From NCBI RefSeq assembly GCF_002157205.1, contig NZ_CP021358.1, positions 1,302,001-1,366,000 of the forward strand: a DNA stretch of 64,000 nucleotides, written 5' to 3'. This DNA is from Kushneria marisflavi. Lineage in GTDB: Bacteria > Pseudomonadota > Gammaproteobacteria > Pseudomonadales > Halomonadaceae. Position 1 is the first letter of the stretch. The number at the start of each line of letters is the position of its first letter. Under the pieces are notes generated by a model. That model worked only from the letters and a program-made list of their open reading frames with translations. It had not been told where the DNA came from and did not search any database. Made by a program: the position numbers and the translations under genes. Of the stretch, positions 27,018-39,071 are shown one piece after another.

Positions 27018-27935
27018 ATGTCTCCCGATCTGACCGACCTGCGCCTTTTTGTCCATATTGCCGAAGCCCCCAGCCTCACCCGGGGGGCACGTCGCGCCCA
27101 TATCTCGACGGCTGCCGCCAGCGCTCGCATTCAGCAACTCGAGGCGCGACTGGGCCAGCAGCTTTTTTATCGCAGCAACCGAGGCATGGAGCTGACCCTT
27201 GCCGGTCAGCGCCTGCTCATTCACGCCCGGCGCGTCCTGCACCAGATGGATTACCTCATCGAAGACATGTCGGAGTCACAGGCGCCGGAAGGCCATCTGC
27301 GCATTCTGGCCAACACCACCGCCGTCACCGAGCTGATGCCGGCCGTACTGAGCACTTTCCTGGCCGAACGCCCGCGCCTGACCATCGATCTTCGCGAGCG
27401 GCTCAATCATGACATAGTACGTGGCGTGACCCAGGGCAGTGCCGACATGGGCATTGTGGCCGGGCCGCTGGCGGCAGGCCCGCTTGAGCGCTATCACTTC
27501 AGCACCGACCGTCTGGTGCTGATTACCTCACCCGGCCATGTGCTGGCCGAACGCCAGAACATTACGCTCGGCGATATGGTCGATCACTATCATGTGGGGC
27601 TGCATGACAGCAGCAGTCTGATGCAGTTTTTAACACACCGGTTTCAGGACATTGGCGCGACACTGAAACTGCGTGTTCAGGTCTCGAGTTTCGAGGCGAT
27701 CTGCCGGCTGGTGGCTGCCGGTGTCGGGATCGGCATCATTCCGGAGAGTGCGGCGCGTCGTCACTGCCTGCTCATGACGCTGGCCATGATTCATATCGAC
27801 GCACCCTGGGCGGTGCGTGAACGCAGCGTTCTGGTGCGGGATGCCACCGCCCTGCCCGGCGGTGGACTGGCACTGCTCGAGGCGCTAAGGCATTACGGTC
27901 AGCGTACGGAGGAAGTGGTGGACAGCCAGCGCTGA
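27018..27935 (+). CDS. LysR-family transcriptional regulator
   Basis: This 305-residue protein has an N-terminal winged helix-turn-helix (DLRLFVHIAEAPSLTRGARR ... AASARIQQLEARLG) and a periplasmic-binding-like effector domain. It is divergent from the CoA-transferase/lyase operon across 122 bases, the classic LysR arrangement, so it probably controls that operon in response to a carboxylate. Its 3' end overlaps the 3' end of the convergent MFS gene by 37 bases. Confidence 0.9.
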   Translation: MSPDLTDLRLFVHIAEAPSLTRGARRAHISTAAASARIQQLEARLGQQLFYRSNRGMELTLAGQRLLIHARRVLHQMDYLIEDMSESQAPEGHLRILANTTAVTELMPAVLSTFLAERPRLTIDLRERLNHDIVRGVTQGSADMGIVAGPLAAGPLERYHFSTDRLVLITSPGHVLAERQNITLGDMVDHYHVGLHDSSSLMQFLTHRFQDIGATLKLRVQVSSFEAICRLVAAGVGIGIIPESAARRHCLLMTLAMIHIDAPWAVRERSVLVRDATALPGGGLALLEALRHYGQRTEEVVDSQR

Positions 27936-29182
27936 CGCAGGGGCTTGAGCAGCATCAGGGCCAGCAGACCGGTGGCGATATCAAAGCCGATCACGACCGA
28001 AAAGACCGGCAGCCAGCTGCCGCTGGTTTCATATAAAAGCGCCGCGGCCGGCCCGCCGATGATCGAGCCGATGCCCTGAGCCATGTAGAGAAACCCGTAA
28101 TTGGTGGTGGCATGCCGGGTGCCGAAGGTATCCGTCAGCGTGGCCGGAAACAGCGAGAAGATCTCGCCCCAGCCCAGAAAGACAATGCCCGAAAGCAGTA
28201 CAAACAGCACCGGGTTACTGCTGGTCGCCAGCCAGATCATCATGGCGAACCCTTCCAGAATGAAGGCCAGCGCCATAGTGTTCTCACGCCCCCAGCGATC
28301 GGAAATCCAGCCAAACAGCGGGCGAGTCACGCCATTGCAGACACGATCAAGCGTCAGCGCCAACGGCACGGCGGCCATGCCCATGATGGTCACGCCGGCC
28401 ACACCAAAATCGGCGGCAAAACTCGACATCTGTGAAATCACCATGAGCCCTGAGGTCGACATCATCGTGAACATTGCAAACATCAGCCAGAAGATCGGAT
28501 TTTTAAGCATCTGCGCCGGGCGGGTTTGCGGCGCCGTAACGCTCTGAATCCTTGTCGCAGGGCGCCGCTCTGCCATCTCGGCCGGCGGCATTTTCAAGCA
28601 CATCGCCGCACTCATGCCGACAATTGCAATACCAATGCCAAACAGGGTCAGCGTGGATTCAAGCCCGGCACTGTCAAGGCGGGTACTGATCGGCAGCGTG
28701 GTCAGCATGGCGCCAAAACCATAGCCGGCTGCCACCCCACCGACAGCCAGCCCGCGCCGATCCGGAAACCAGCGCACCATCAGCCCTACCGTACCGATGT
28801 AGACGATCCCCGTGCCCAGGCCGCCCAGCACACCGTAGGCGAGATACAGCCCGGCAAGCGTGGTGGTCTGCGCCGCCAGCACCCAGCTGGCCCCGGTCGC
28901 CAGGGCGCCGACGGCCACCAGCCGACGCACACCGAAGCGATCCACCAGAAAGCCCTGCAGCGGCGCAAAGAAGGTCTGCAGTACGATCAAAAGCGAAAAG
29001 GTGATCTGGAGCTGAGACAGCGGCACGCCCAGACGCTCGGTCAGAGGCCCGGTAAACAGGGTCCAGACATACTGCGGGCTCGAGATGGCCATCATGCACA
29101 CCACCGCGGCGACCAGCTGATACCAGCGCACGGAAAGGGCTCGCGAGGCCACGGTCGAAGTTGCAACGCTAGAACTGCTCAT
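27899..29182 (-). CDS. MFS transporter, oxalate/formate antiporter (OFA)-like family
   Basis: 427 residues from the ATG at 29182 (MSSSSVAT), with GGGAG upstream; an in-frame start at 29212 is weaker. Twelve hydrophobic segments, with the MFS loop motif DRFGVRR and OFA-type features GTGIVYIGTVGLMVRWFPDRRG and the C-terminal YGFLYMAQGIGSIIGGP. Members exchange monocarboxylates or dicarboxylates. It probably moves an organic acid linked to the neighbouring cluster. The convergent 37-base overlap with lysR is unusual. Confidence 0.85.
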   Translation of the reverse strand: MSSSSVATSTVASRALSVRWYQLVAAVVCMMAISSPQYVWTLFTGPLTERLGVPLSQLQITFSLLIVLQTFFAPLQGFLVDRFGVRRLVAVGALATGASWVLAAQTTTLAGLYLAYGVLGGLGTGIVYIGTVGLMVRWFPDRRGLAVGGVAAGYGFGAMLTTLPISTRLDSAGLESTLTLFGIGIAIVGMSAAMCLKMPPAEMAERRPATRIQSVTAPQTRPAQMLKNPIFWLMFAMFTMMSTSGLMVISQMSSFAADFGVAGVTIMGMAAVPLALTLDRVCNGVTRPLFGWISDRWGRENTMALAFILEGFAMMIWLATSSNPVLFVLLSGIVFLGWGEIFSLFPATLTDTFGTRHATTNYGFLYMAQGIGSIIGGPAAALLYETSGSWLPVFSVVIGFDIATGLLALMLLKPLRQRWLSTTSSVR

Positions 29183-29300
29183 GGCATGGCTCCCTGAAGA
29201 CAAGTCGATCAATCGTTATCTTCAGATAGCAATAAGCATGCCACTTACCGTCGGCCGCATGACACCGGCATTGACGACATTCTGCCTGGGCCTGACATGA

Positions 29301-29327
29301 AAAACCCCGCGACTAGCGCGGGGTTTT
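29301..29327 (-). terminator. Intrinsic terminator of gnd
   Basis: CCCCGCG / CGCGGGG stem with a 5-base loop, flanked by A and T runs. Minus-strand reading ends in TTTTT, 24 bases past the gnd stop; it may also work on the plus strand. Confidence 0.85.
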
Positions 29328-29350
29328 GGTGCATCCAGAGGCAGCAGCGC

Positions 29351-30763
<1,413 letters not shown>

Positions 30764-31157
30764 TGCCTTTCACTACTCCAGCAGTCATTGAACTACGACG
30801 CGTTGCTGACGCTGCGGTCCGGCAACACGCCCTGATGTCCCATACGGGATCGACAGCATGCTGTCGCTTGAAAAATGTGCCACGTCAACGCGGTGACAGA
30901 CCAGTCTGGCAGAGCGCACAGCGATTGTCCCTGCGCAAACTACGCACGGGTGATCATTTTGTCGTCATTACCGTGTCAGAGGTGGAGAACACAGGCCACA
31001 TGAGCCATGCTCATTGTGCGCTTCACCATGAAAAAAGCTAATAAATACACGCTAATGGTGAAAGAGGCTCATGGCAATCGCCGGGACGACCGGTCTGATG
31101 GTGGGCCTTCAACCAGAGCGCCTCTGGCACAAGGAACCGACACAGCAGGAGATGACG
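30764..31157. other. Divergent intergenic region between gnd and the Crp/Fnr-type gene
   Basis: 394 bases with promoters for two divergent genes. No small gene or strong hairpin is evident. A frame open from 31071 only extends the regulator gene N-terminally and has no ribosome-binding site. Confidence 0.55.
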
Positions 31158-31919
31158 ATGAGTCATGGCTGTATCGTTGAAAACTTCAGCAATCTGATTT
31201 CACTCAGCGAGCAGGAAAAGGCATTACTGGCGCATTTCGAAAAGGATGCCCGAGTGGTGCGGCGCCACGAAAGCCTGTGGCATTTCCGCGAGCCGACGCA
31301 GACGCTCTACACGCTGCAGGAGGGCTGGGCCTACGCCTACAAGATCTCCCTGATGGGCGAGATGAAGGTGGTCGAAATTTTCACGCCAAGCGATATCATC
31401 GGACTGCGCGATTTCACCTTTGGCCGCCATCTGACCGACGTGCGCATGATGACCGATGGCACCGTCTGTGCCTTCCCCTATCGTTATATTCTGGAAGCCT
31501 GCCAGCAGTCACGCGCACTGTCAGCCGCCTTTTTCGCGACCGCCTCGCGGGATCAGGCGCTGATGACCGAACGCGTGACCAATCTCATGCACTGCAGCGC
31601 CCGCATGAAGATTGCCCACTTCATCATCGAAATGTATCTGCGCCTGAAGCACACGCATCCCGACATGGGTCTTCGCTTCGACTTCCCAATGAATCAGAAG
31701 CTGATGGCAAGCCTGCTGGGGCTGACGAGCGTGCACGTCAGTCGGATGCTCGGCGAACTGACCCGCGAAGGGATGGTGAAAAAGCAGCGCAGTACGCTGG
31801 AGATCCTCGACTATGAGCGTCTTTATCGTGAAGCCCAGTTCGATGAAACCTACATTCAGCTCGATCTGACCCACATGCTTGAAGTCGCCCCCAACGATAG
31901 TGAGGCCCCGATGGGCTAG
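31158..31919 (+). CDS. Crp/Fnr-family transcriptional regulator
   Basis: 253 residues from the ATG at 31158, which is six bases from GGAG; the ATG at 31152 abuts the same site. An N-terminal cyclic-nucleotide-binding-like beta-roll (LYTLQEGWAYAYKISLMGEMKVVEIFTP) is followed by a C-terminal HTH (MNQKLMASLLGLTSVHVSRML). The Fnr N-terminal cysteine cluster is missing, so it is not an oxygen-sensing Fe-S Fnr. Effector and targets are unknown. Confidence 0.88.
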   Translation: MSHGCIVENFSNLISLSEQEKALLAHFEKDARVVRRHESLWHFREPTQTLYTLQEGWAYAYKISLMGEMKVVEIFTPSDIIGLRDFTFGRHLTDVRMMTDGTVCAFPYRYILEACQQSRALSAAFFATASRDQALMTERVTNLMHCSARMKIAHFIIEMYLRLKHTHPDMGLRFDFPMNQKLMASLLGLTSVHVSRMLGELTREGMVKKQRSTLEILDYERLYREAQFDETYIQLDLTHMLEVAPNDSEAPMG

Positions 31920-31936
31920 CCGTCCCGGGCGGCGCC

Positions 31937-32314
31937 CTACTGCATGAGCACCCGCTCAATCGACATCTGCCGCGACTCCCCCTCCAGACGCCACTCGCTG
32001 TTGTCGCCCTGAATCAGGCGGGGCCGGCTTTCCAGAAAATCGATCAGGGCCTGATCCTCGGCGCCCCCTTCCGGACAGGCCATGCGGGTGGACGCCAGCG
32101 TTCCAACGATCAGCCGACCGTTTTCGACCTGCGCCGGGCCAAAGATCCGATTGCAGCCACCGCTGCCACTGACGCGATAGCCGTCAAAGCTCAGCGTTGC
32201 CTGCGCCAGCGCCTCATCCTGTTGGGAAGTCTGTGTTTCTTGTGTGGCACAGCCGGCCAGGCCGGTCGCCAGCACCAACCCCGTTACGGAAAGCGCGGCA
32301 TGGAAATAATTCAT
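31937..32314 (-). CDS. META-domain lipoprotein (HslJ-like)
   Basis: This 125-residue protein has a signal peptide with lipobox LAGC (Cys-22). The META-type core is visible in [20 protein letters not shown] and [14 protein letters not shown]. Family members include HslJ, linked to heat/novobiocin stress. Likely attached to the outer membrane. Convergent with the regulator at 31158-31919 with a 17-base gap. Confidence 0.85.
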   Translation of the reverse strand: MNYFHAALSVTGLVLATGLAGCATQETQTSQQDEALAQATLSFDGYRVSGSGGCNRIFGPAQVENGRLIVGTLASTRMACPEGGAEDQALIDFLESRPRLIQGDNSEWRLEGESRQMSIERVLMQ

Positions 32315-32415
32315 GTGTCAGCCCCTGTGATACTGGTGAATGTGAAGAGTGTCCCTCAATGGTACGCCCAGATGTGCCGATAGTAGCTGACAGGCAAACA
32401 AAAGAGAGCAACACA

Positions 32416-34395
32416 ATGCCACTGCTGCCGCGCACCATCGCAGGAAAGATTACCCTGGGCGGGATACTGCTCACGACACTGATCGGCCTTTCCATCTACG
32501 GCGTCATGACGCTCAGAGGAAAGCCCCGCCTGATCGAGGCGAGTGACACACTGGTCAGCCAGAGCGGACAGTCCATGGTTAATGGTCTGCAGGCGCAGAT
32601 GGGACGCATTGAAAGTCTGACGTCCAGCGTGGCCAGTATGGCCACGACCCTGCCAGCCGATCCCGCGCTCTATGTCGCCACCCTGCCTGGCATCATCGAT
32701 GCCAACGGCAACCGCGCCATCGCCGGTGGCGGACTGTGGCCGGAGCCGGGCGCCTTTACCCCGGGCGTCGAGAAACGAAGCTTTTTCTGGGGCCGCGGTC
32801 AGAATGGCGCGCTGGCCTATACCGAGGAGTATAACGCGCCTGACAGCAGCCCCTACCAGAGCGAACCCTGGTATCGCGCCGCCGTGGGTGCCCCGGGTGG
32901 CCAGTGCGTCTGGTCGGCGGCCTATCTTGACCCGGTGACTCAGGCCCCAATGGTGACCTGCAGCATCCCCTATCAGCGAAATGGTCAATTTGCGGGCGTG
33001 GCGACCACCGATGTCAGCCTTGCAGGCCTTGCCGACTTCATGACGACGCATGGCAACGCCACCGGTGGCTATGCCTACGTGCTCGACAAGGAAGGCAACG
33101 TCATGTACTTCCCGGGCACCGATTTCAAAAACGGCCTGCAGAGCCTGTCACAGCTGGCATCACGTCTGCCCTGGCTTGCCCCGCTGACCACAGTCGCTCA
33201 AAAGGACGGCGAGGTACGCCTTGAAGACCCGACCCTGCAGGATCAGGCCATGGTCAAGCAGTTCACCATGGCAGGCACCGGCTGGACCATCGGGCTTGTG
33301 ACGCCCATGCGGACCGTCACGCATCTGGCCAGCTCCCTGATTCGGGACCTGCTGCTCTTTATCCTGCCGGTCGTCGCACTGCTGCTGGGTCTGGCCTGGC
33401 TGGGCAGTCGCATGTTGCTTGCCCAGATCAGTGAAACCACCCGACAGATCGAACGGATGGGGGAAGGCGGCGCGCAGCGCGATGCGCTCAGCATTGCCCG
33501 CCCCGACGAAATCGGTGCCCTGCGAAGCGCCGTCAATCGCTACGCGGCCCGGCTCAACCAGCTTTTCGATGACGTCAGCATGGTATCCGAGACCATTGGC
33601 AGCCGCTCCCGTGAAATTTCGGTAGGCAATATGGATCTGTCGCGGCGCACCGAATCCCAGGCGGCAGCCCTTGAGGAGACCGCCTCGGCCATGGAAGAAC
33701 TCTCTTCTACGGTCGGCCATAACGCCGACAGCGCCGGCGAAGCCAGCCGACTGGCCGGTGAGGCTTCAAGCGTGGCCGAACAGGGTGGTACTCGCGTGAC
33801 CCGTGTCATCACGTCAATGGAGGAGATCAGCGAAGGGTCGCGAAAAATGGCCGATATCGTCAGCATGATCGACGGCATCGCCTTTCAGACCAATCTTCTG
33901 GCGCTGAACGCTGCCGTCGAAGCCGCCCGTGCCGGTGAGCAGGGACGCGGCTTTGCAGTGGTGGCCGGCGAGGTACGCAATCTTGCCTCCCGAAGCGCCA
34001 CCGCCGCCAGCGAGATCGGCGTGCTGATCAAGACCTCCATGACGCGCATTGATGAAGGAACCCGCCATGCCCACGAAGCGGGCGATGTCATGAAGGATGT
34101 GGTGGCAGCCGTGGAACGCGTTACCGGGCTGGTCAACGAAATCGCGCTGGCCTCCCGAGAGCAGGCGGCCGGCATCAATGATGTCAACCATGCCGTGGCC
34201 GACATGGATGGGGTGACCCAGCAAAACGCAGCCCTGGTCGAAGAAGTTGCCAGTGCGGCCTCGGCACTGGAAGAACAGGCCCGGTCGCTCGAACAGTTGA
34301 TGGCAGGCTTTCAGAACACCGAGGGCGCCTCTTCTTCTGACAGTGACGCGACCGCCGCTCATGCCCTGCCGGGACACACGGCCTGGGCCATGTAG
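32416..34395 (+). CDS. Methyl-accepting chemotaxis protein with periplasmic Cache-type sensor
   Basis: 659 residues from the ATG at 32416 ([11 protein letters not shown]). TM1 at about 13-31, periplasmic sensor to about 310 with dCache features ([37 protein letters not shown]), TM2 at about 313-337, HAMP, then a cytoplasmic signalling domain whose hairpin tip [20 protein letters not shown] lies at about 486-505. The C-terminus has no NWETF-type CheR-docking pentapeptide. No other chemotaxis genes are nearby. The ligand is probably a small organic molecule. Confidence 0.92.
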   Translation: MPLLPRTIAGKITLGGILLTTLIGLSIYGVMTLRGKPRLIEASDTLVSQSGQSMVNGLQAQMGRIESLTSSVASMATTLPADPALYVATLPGIIDANGNRAIAGGGLWPEPGAFTPGVEKRSFFWGRGQNGALAYTEEYNAPDSSPYQSEPWYRAAVGAPGGQCVWSAAYLDPVTQAPMVTCSIPYQRNGQFAGVATTDVSLAGLADFMTTHGNATGGYAYVLDKEGNVMYFPGTDFKNGLQSLSQLASRLPWLAPLTTVAQKDGEVRLEDPTLQDQAMVKQFTMAGTGWTIGLVTPMRTVTHLASSLIRDLLLFILPVVALLLGLAWLGSRMLLAQISETTRQIERMGEGGAQRDALSIARPDEIGALRSAVNRYAARLNQLFDDVSMVSETIGSRSREISVGNMDLSRRTESQAAALEETASAMEELSSTVGHNADSAGEASRLAGEASSVAEQGGTRVTRVITSMEEISEGSRKMADIVSMIDGIAFQTNLLALNAAVEAARAGEQGRGFAVVAGEVRNLASRSATAASEIGVLIKTSMTRIDEGTRHAHEAGDVMKDVVAAVERVTGLVNEIALASREQAAGINDVNHAVADMDGVTQQNAALVEEVASAASALEEQARSLEQLMAGFQNTEGASSSDSDATAAHALPGHTAWAM

Positions 34396-34410
34396 ACCTG
34401 CGTTTTCGAC

Positions 34411-34439
34411 AAAAAAGCCGGCCCCAGGGCCGGCTTTTT
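34411..34439. terminator. Bidirectional intrinsic terminator between chemoreceptor and polA
   Basis: Perfect AGCCGGCCC / GGGCCGGCT stem flanked by A6 and T5, placed between two convergent genes. It can stop transcription from both sides. Confidence 0.92.
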
Positions 34440-34464
34440 CATGAAGGGCACCCAGCCTTGAACC

Positions 34465-37245
34465 CTAGTGCGCCTCTTCCCAGTTATCGCCGTGGCCGGC
34501 CTCGACAATCAGCGCCACATCGAGCTGACCTGCGCCCTGCATACGGCTAACGACCTCGGCCTTGAACGCCTCGACCTGTTCGCGACGCACCTCGAAGATC
34601 AATTCGTCATGCACCTGCATGACCATTTTGGCGTCGAACTCGCCCTCACGAAGCCAGGCATCCACGTCAATCATGGCGCGCTTGATGATATCCGCAGCGG
34701 TACCCTGCATCGGCGCATTGATGGCGGTACGCTCGGCCCCCTGTCGACGGGCATGATTGCGCGAGTTGATCTCGGGCACATAGAGACGCCGACCAAAGAC
34801 GGTTTCCACAAAACCGTTTTCTGCCGCCTCGGCGCGAATGCGCTCCATATAGCGTGCCACACCCGGATAGCGGTCGAAGTAGCGCTCGATCCAGGTTTTG
34901 GCATCACGCTGCTCGACCCGCAGCTGGCGCGCCAGCCCCCAGGCGCTCATGCCGTAGATCAACCCGAAGTTGATCGCCTTGGCGCTGCGGCGTTGATCGC
35001 TGGTGACCTTCTCAAGCGAGGTGCCAAAGACTTCGGCGGCGGTCGCGGTATGAATATCACGATCCTCGGCGAAGGCCGTGAGCAGGCTCTCATCGCCCGA
35101 GAGGTGTGCCATGATGCGCAGCTCGATCTGTGAATAGTCCGCCGCCACCAGCTGATAGCCGGGCGTGGCGACAAAGGCGGTGCGGATGCGCCGGCCGATG
35201 TCGCTTCGAATCGGAATGTTCTGCAGGTTGGGATCGCTGGACGAGAGTCGTCCGGTAGCGGTCACCGCCTGGTGATAGCTGGTATGAATGCGCCCGGTAG
35301 TGGCGTTGATCAGCTGCGGCAGCTTATCGGTGTAGGTCGACTTGAGCTTGGACAACCCGCGATGCTCCATGATGACTTTCGGCAGCGGATAGTCCAGCGC
35401 CAGCTCCTCAAGCACGGCCTCTGCGGTCGACGGTGCGCCCTTGGGCGTTTTCTTGATGACCGGGATTTTCTGCTCCTCGAACAGAATTTCACCGAGCTGT
35501 TTGGGCGAACCGAGGTTGAACTCGCGCCCGGCCAGCTCAAACGCCTCGCGCTCGAGCTCGGTGATGCGCTCGCCCAGCGACCGGCTCTGCTCGCCCAACA
35601 GCTTCGTGTCGACCGCAACGCCGGTACGCTCCATGCGCGTGAGCACCGGAATCAGCGGCAGTTCAAGCGTATCGATGACCTCGGACAGCCTTCCTTCCTG
35701 CTCCAGCCGCGGGCGCAGATGAGCATGCAGACGCAGGGTGACGTCGATGTCTTCACAGGCATATTCCACCGCCTGCTCGAGTGCGACCTGATTGAAGGTC
35801 AGCTGCTTGACGCCCTTGCCGGCAATCTCTTCAAACGAGATGGTGCGATGGCCAAGATAGGCCTGGGCCAGCGAATCCATGTCATGACGCGTGGCGGTGG
35901 AGTTGAGCACGTAGGACTCGAGCATGGTGTCGATCAGCGCGCCTTCCACGCCGATGTCATAGCGCGCCAGCACCTCAATATCGTATTTGAGGTTCTGCCC
36001 GATCTTGGCAGTCGTGGCATCTTCCAGCAGCGGCTTGAGCGCGGTCAGCACGCTGTGACGGTCAAGCTGATCGGGGGCGTCGAGATAGTCGTGCGCCACC
36101 GGCACATAGACCGCCTCGCCCGGCGTGATGCCAAGCCCGATGCCAACGATCTCGGCGTTCATGTAGTTGAGGCTGGTGGTTTCCAGATCGAAGCAGAAGG
36201 TGTGGCTCTGCTTCAATCGCTCGATCCAGTGATCAAACGCTTCCTGCTCGAAGACGGCGCGGTAGTCACGCTGCTCGCTCGACATGGCCGAGGGCGAGTC
36301 TGCCGATTCGCCGCCATCGAGATCTCCTTCGCCGGCTGGCACATCGGGAGACGGCTCACCGGTGCTGCCGCCATCCAGCAGTTCGTTGAGCCAGCCCTTG
36401 AACTCCAGACGCTGATACAGCGAGAGCAGCGCTTCGCGGTCGGGGTGAGCGATATCAAGACCGTCCAGGCCGACCGGCAGCTCGCAGTCGGTGCGAATGG
36501 TGGCAAGCGTGTAGGAGAGAAACGCCTGCTCGCGGTTGTCCTCGAGCTTTTTGGCCATCGTTTTGGCGCCGCGAAAGGAGAGCGTCCTGATCCGGTCGAG
36601 ATCGCCATAGATGGTCTCAAGCCCCCCATCCATGCCGGTCAAAAGCGCCAGTGCGGTCTTCTGACCCACGCCCGGAACCCCCGGAATGTTATCGACGCTA
36701 TCCCCCATCAGGGCCAGATAGTCGATGATCAGATGCGGCGGAATGCCGAACTTCTCTTCGACGCCGGCCACATCGAGCGTCTCGTTTTTCATGGTATTGA
36801 CCATGGTGATGTGCTCGTTGACCAGCTGCGCCATGTCCTTGTCGCCGGTCGAGATAATCGCATCGCGCCCGGCTTCGGTGGCCATGCGCGCCAGCGTGCC
36901 GATCACGTCATCGGCCTCGACGCCCTCGATGCATAGAAGCGGCAGGCCGAGCGCCCGAACACACTCGTGCAGCGGCCCGACCTGAGCACGCAGCTCATCG
37001 GGCATGGGCGGACGATGGGCCTTGTACTGCTCATAGAGCTCATCGCGAAAGGTCTTGCCCTTGGCATCAAACACCACCGCCATGGGGCTTTCGGGATACT
37101 GACGGATCAGGCTCTTGAGCATGGAGACGACGCCACGAACGGCGCCGGTCGGCTCACCGGTCGAGGTCGACAGGGGCGGCAGGGCATGAAAGGCGCGGTA
37201 CAGGTAGGCAGAACCGTCCACAAGGACGATCGGGGCAGCGGCCAT
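34465..37245 (-). CDS. polA: DNA polymerase I
   Basis: 926 residues, full length against E. coli (928). N-terminal 5' nuclease (DGSAYLYRAFHALP, VFDAKGKTFRDELYEQYKAHR region), an intact 3'-5' proofreading exonuclease (FCFDLETTSLN near residue 350, with the Asp and Glu), and a C-terminal polymerase with DYSQIELRIMAHLSGDE, RRSAKAINFGLIYGMS and MQVHDELIFEV (around 880). Functions in Okazaki-fragment maturation and repair. Divergent from the DUF2782-thrB pair, a neighbourhood also found in Pseudomonas. Confidence 0.97.
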   Translation of the reverse strand: MAAAPIVLVDGSAYLYRAFHALPPLSTSTGEPTGAVRGVVSMLKSLIRQYPESPMAVVFDAKGKTFRDELYEQYKAHRPPMPDELRAQVGPLHECVRALGLPLLCIEGVEADDVIGTLARMATEAGRDAIISTGDKDMAQLVNEHITMVNTMKNETLDVAGVEEKFGIPPHLIIDYLALMGDSVDNIPGVPGVGQKTALALLTGMDGGLETIYGDLDRIRTLSFRGAKTMAKKLEDNREQAFLSYTLATIRTDCELPVGLDGLDIAHPDREALLSLYQRLEFKGWLNELLDGGSTGEPSPDVPAGEGDLDGGESADSPSAMSSEQRDYRAVFEQEAFDHWIERLKQSHTFCFDLETTSLNYMNAEIVGIGLGITPGEAVYVPVAHDYLDAPDQLDRHSVLTALKPLLEDATTAKIGQNLKYDIEVLARYDIGVEGALIDTMLESYVLNSTATRHDMDSLAQAYLGHRTISFEEIAGKGVKQLTFNQVALEQAVEYACEDIDVTLRLHAHLRPRLEQEGRLSEVIDTLELPLIPVLTRMERTGVAVDTKLLGEQSRSLGERITELEREAFELAGREFNLGSPKQLGEILFEEQKIPVIKKTPKGAPSTAEAVLEELALDYPLPKVIMEHRGLSKLKSTYTDKLPQLINATTGRIHTSYHQAVTATGRLSSSDPNLQNIPIRSDIGRRIRTAFVATPGYQLVAADYSQIELRIMAHLSGDESLLTAFAEDRDIHTATAAEVFGTSLEKVTSDQRRSAKAINFGLIYGMSAWGLARQLRVEQRDAKTWIERYFDRYPGVARYMERIRAEAAENGFVETVFGRRLYVPEINSRNHARRQGAERTAINAPMQGTAADIIKRAMIDVDAWLREGEFDAKMVMQVHDELIFEVRREQVEAFKAEVVSRMQGAGQLDVALIVEAGHGDNWEEAH

Positions 37246-37408
37246 GGAAGCTCCAGCTAACGACTCGAATATGGTGCCATGATACGCAAGCCTGGCGCTG
37301 GCGTCAGTGGCGAAAGCACCCGTCCACCCGAGCCATCACGGCGGCTGCTATTTATCGACAGGCGCTTTACACTACGCAACATTCAAGACGCAGCCTTCGG
37401 AGCTCATC

Positions 37409-37696
37409 ATGACCATTGGACGGATTCTGCCTGTCCTGGCAGCGTCAGCACTGCTGGCGCTGGCTACCCTCAGCCCTGTGGCACTGGCCGCCTCCCAGGG
37501 TCAGGTCACCACCCAGCAGCAAGGTGATCGCCTCGTGCATGAATACCGCCTCGAGGGAAGGCTCTACGCCATCGAAATCATTGAAGGCGATCAGCGCACG
37601 GTGCTTGTAGACGCCGATGGCGACGGCAATTTTCGCCGTCAGCCCGCGGATACCGAGATCAGGCCACCATCCTGGACTCAAAAACAGTCGCAATAG
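37409..37696 (+). CDS. DUF2782-family exported protein
   Basis: 95 residues from the ATG at 37409 (MTIGRILPVLAAS). A cleavable signal peptide ends about LSPVALAA. The rest (EYRLEGRLYAIEIIEGDQRT, LVDADGDGNF) matches the small DUF2782 family found between polA and thrB in gammaproteobacteria. Function unknown, periplasmic. Confidence 0.85.
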   Translation: MTIGRILPVLAASALLALATLSPVALAASQGQVTTQQQGDRLVHEYRLEGRLYAIEIIEGDQRTVLVDADGDGNFRRQPADTEIRPPSWTQKQSQ

Positions 37697-37921
37697 CTTT
37701 CAATGGTATTGGCACCGAGAGCGTCAGTACTGCCATGGGACATACGGTGGGCAGAATATGCCCTTTCGGTGATAGACTCCGCGCGGCGCGATGTCAGGCC
37801 ACGCCGGGGTGCGGTGCGTTCCGGCATGCCGCGCCCGAACACGTCACGGCCGTCGACCGGCACTGGTCGCGGTATTGGTTACCCAGCACGATGAGCGCCT
37901 CCGCAGTGCGCCAGGAGCAAC

Positions 37922-38866
37922 ATGGCGGTTTTTACCCCCTTAAGCGATGAGCAGGTCGCACATTTTCTAGAACGCTACGATGTCGGCAATCTACTGGCAC
38001 TCGAGGGTGTGGCCGGTGGTACGGAAAACAGCACCTTTTTTGTCACCACCGACCGGGAAGTGCTGGTGCTGACCCTGTTCGAGCAGGGCGAACAGGAGGA
38101 GCTGCCCTTTTTTGTCGACCTGCTGGCCTGGTTTGACCAGCATCAGCTGCCGGTACCGGGACCGCTGTTTGATCGTACCGGCGTGGCCCTTCAGCGGCTG
38201 GCCGACCGTCCTGCCCTTTTGTTTCCACGCCTTGCCGGGCGCCATCCGGAACAGCCCGGGGTTGTCCAGTGCGCGGCCATCGGCCGGGTACTGGGTCAGA
38301 TGCATCGCATCTCGCAGGGATTTCAGGGCAGCCGACCCAACCCGCGCGACCTTCGCTGGGTACATGCCGTGCACTCAAGGGTCATGGGCTATCTGAGCCC
38401 CGACGATCAGTCCCTGATCCGGGATCGCATCGATACACTGGACAGTCGTCTAAGACAGGTAGTGCTTCCCCAGGGGGCACTTCATGGCGATCTGTTTCGT
38501 GACAACACCCTCTATGAGGGCGATCGCCTCTCCGGAGTGATCGACTTTTATAACGGCTGCACCGGGGATCTGCTCTTTGATCTGGCCATTGTCATCAATG
38601 ACTGGTGCAGTGACGATAACGGCGCACTGATGCCCGAACGCTATGACGCCATCATTGAGGCCTACGCCCGTGAACGCGCCTTCACCGACGAGGAGCGCCG
38701 GGTCTGGCCCACGATGCTGGAGCTGACAGCGCTGCGCTACTGGTTGTCACGACTTCTGGTGGTCTATGTCGACCCACCCGCGCACGCCCTGACGCCCAAG
38801 GATCCGGCCCAGTATCGCCAGATCCTGAAGGCACGCATTGATCATCCGCCCGCGCCACTGCCCTGA
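37922..38866 (+). CDS. thrB: Homoserine kinase (ThrB, aminoglycoside-phosphotransferase fold)
   Basis: 314 residues. This is the APH-type homoserine kinase used by pseudomonads and relatives, unrelated to the GHMP ThrB of E. coli. Starts MAVFTPLSDEQVAHFL; VAGGTENSTFFV is the nucleotide loop, LHGDLFRDN the Brenner catalytic loop, GVIDFYNGC the DFG-equivalent. It phosphorylates homoserine in threonine biosynthesis. Confidence 0.93.
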   Translation: MAVFTPLSDEQVAHFLERYDVGNLLALEGVAGGTENSTFFVTTDREVLVLTLFEQGEQEELPFFVDLLAWFDQHQLPVPGPLFDRTGVALQRLADRPALLFPRLAGRHPEQPGVVQCAAIGRVLGQMHRISQGFQGSRPNPRDLRWVHAVHSRVMGYLSPDDQSLIRDRIDTLDSRLRQVVLPQGALHGDLFRDNTLYEGDRLSGVIDFYNGCTGDLLFDLAIVINDWCSDDNGALMPERYDAIIEAYARERAFTDEERRVWPTMLELTALRYWLSRLLVVYVDPPAHALTPKDPAQYRQILKARIDHPPAPLP

Positions 38867-38871
38867 TCATG

Positions 38872-38905
38872 CCATGGCGCCCCGGTCAAACGCAGGGGCG
38901 CCTGG
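38872..38905 (+). terminator. Probable terminator after thrB
   Basis: GGCGCCCC / GGGGCGCC stem with outer CCA/TGG pairing, just past the stop. Only a weak, A-containing tail follows, so termination may be partial. Confidence 0.5.
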
Positions 38906-39071
38906 CAAAACCTTTCAGCACCCCCGCACTTAATACTTTTTACCTATTGAACTCATAGGCCGAGTTTTCTTTGGTATCCTCGCCGATATCGCCTCCAGCC
39001 GCGCTGTCAATAACGTTTGTGCGCTGATGGCTGAACTTGCATCATGATGGCAGGACTAATAGTTGCTTAAT

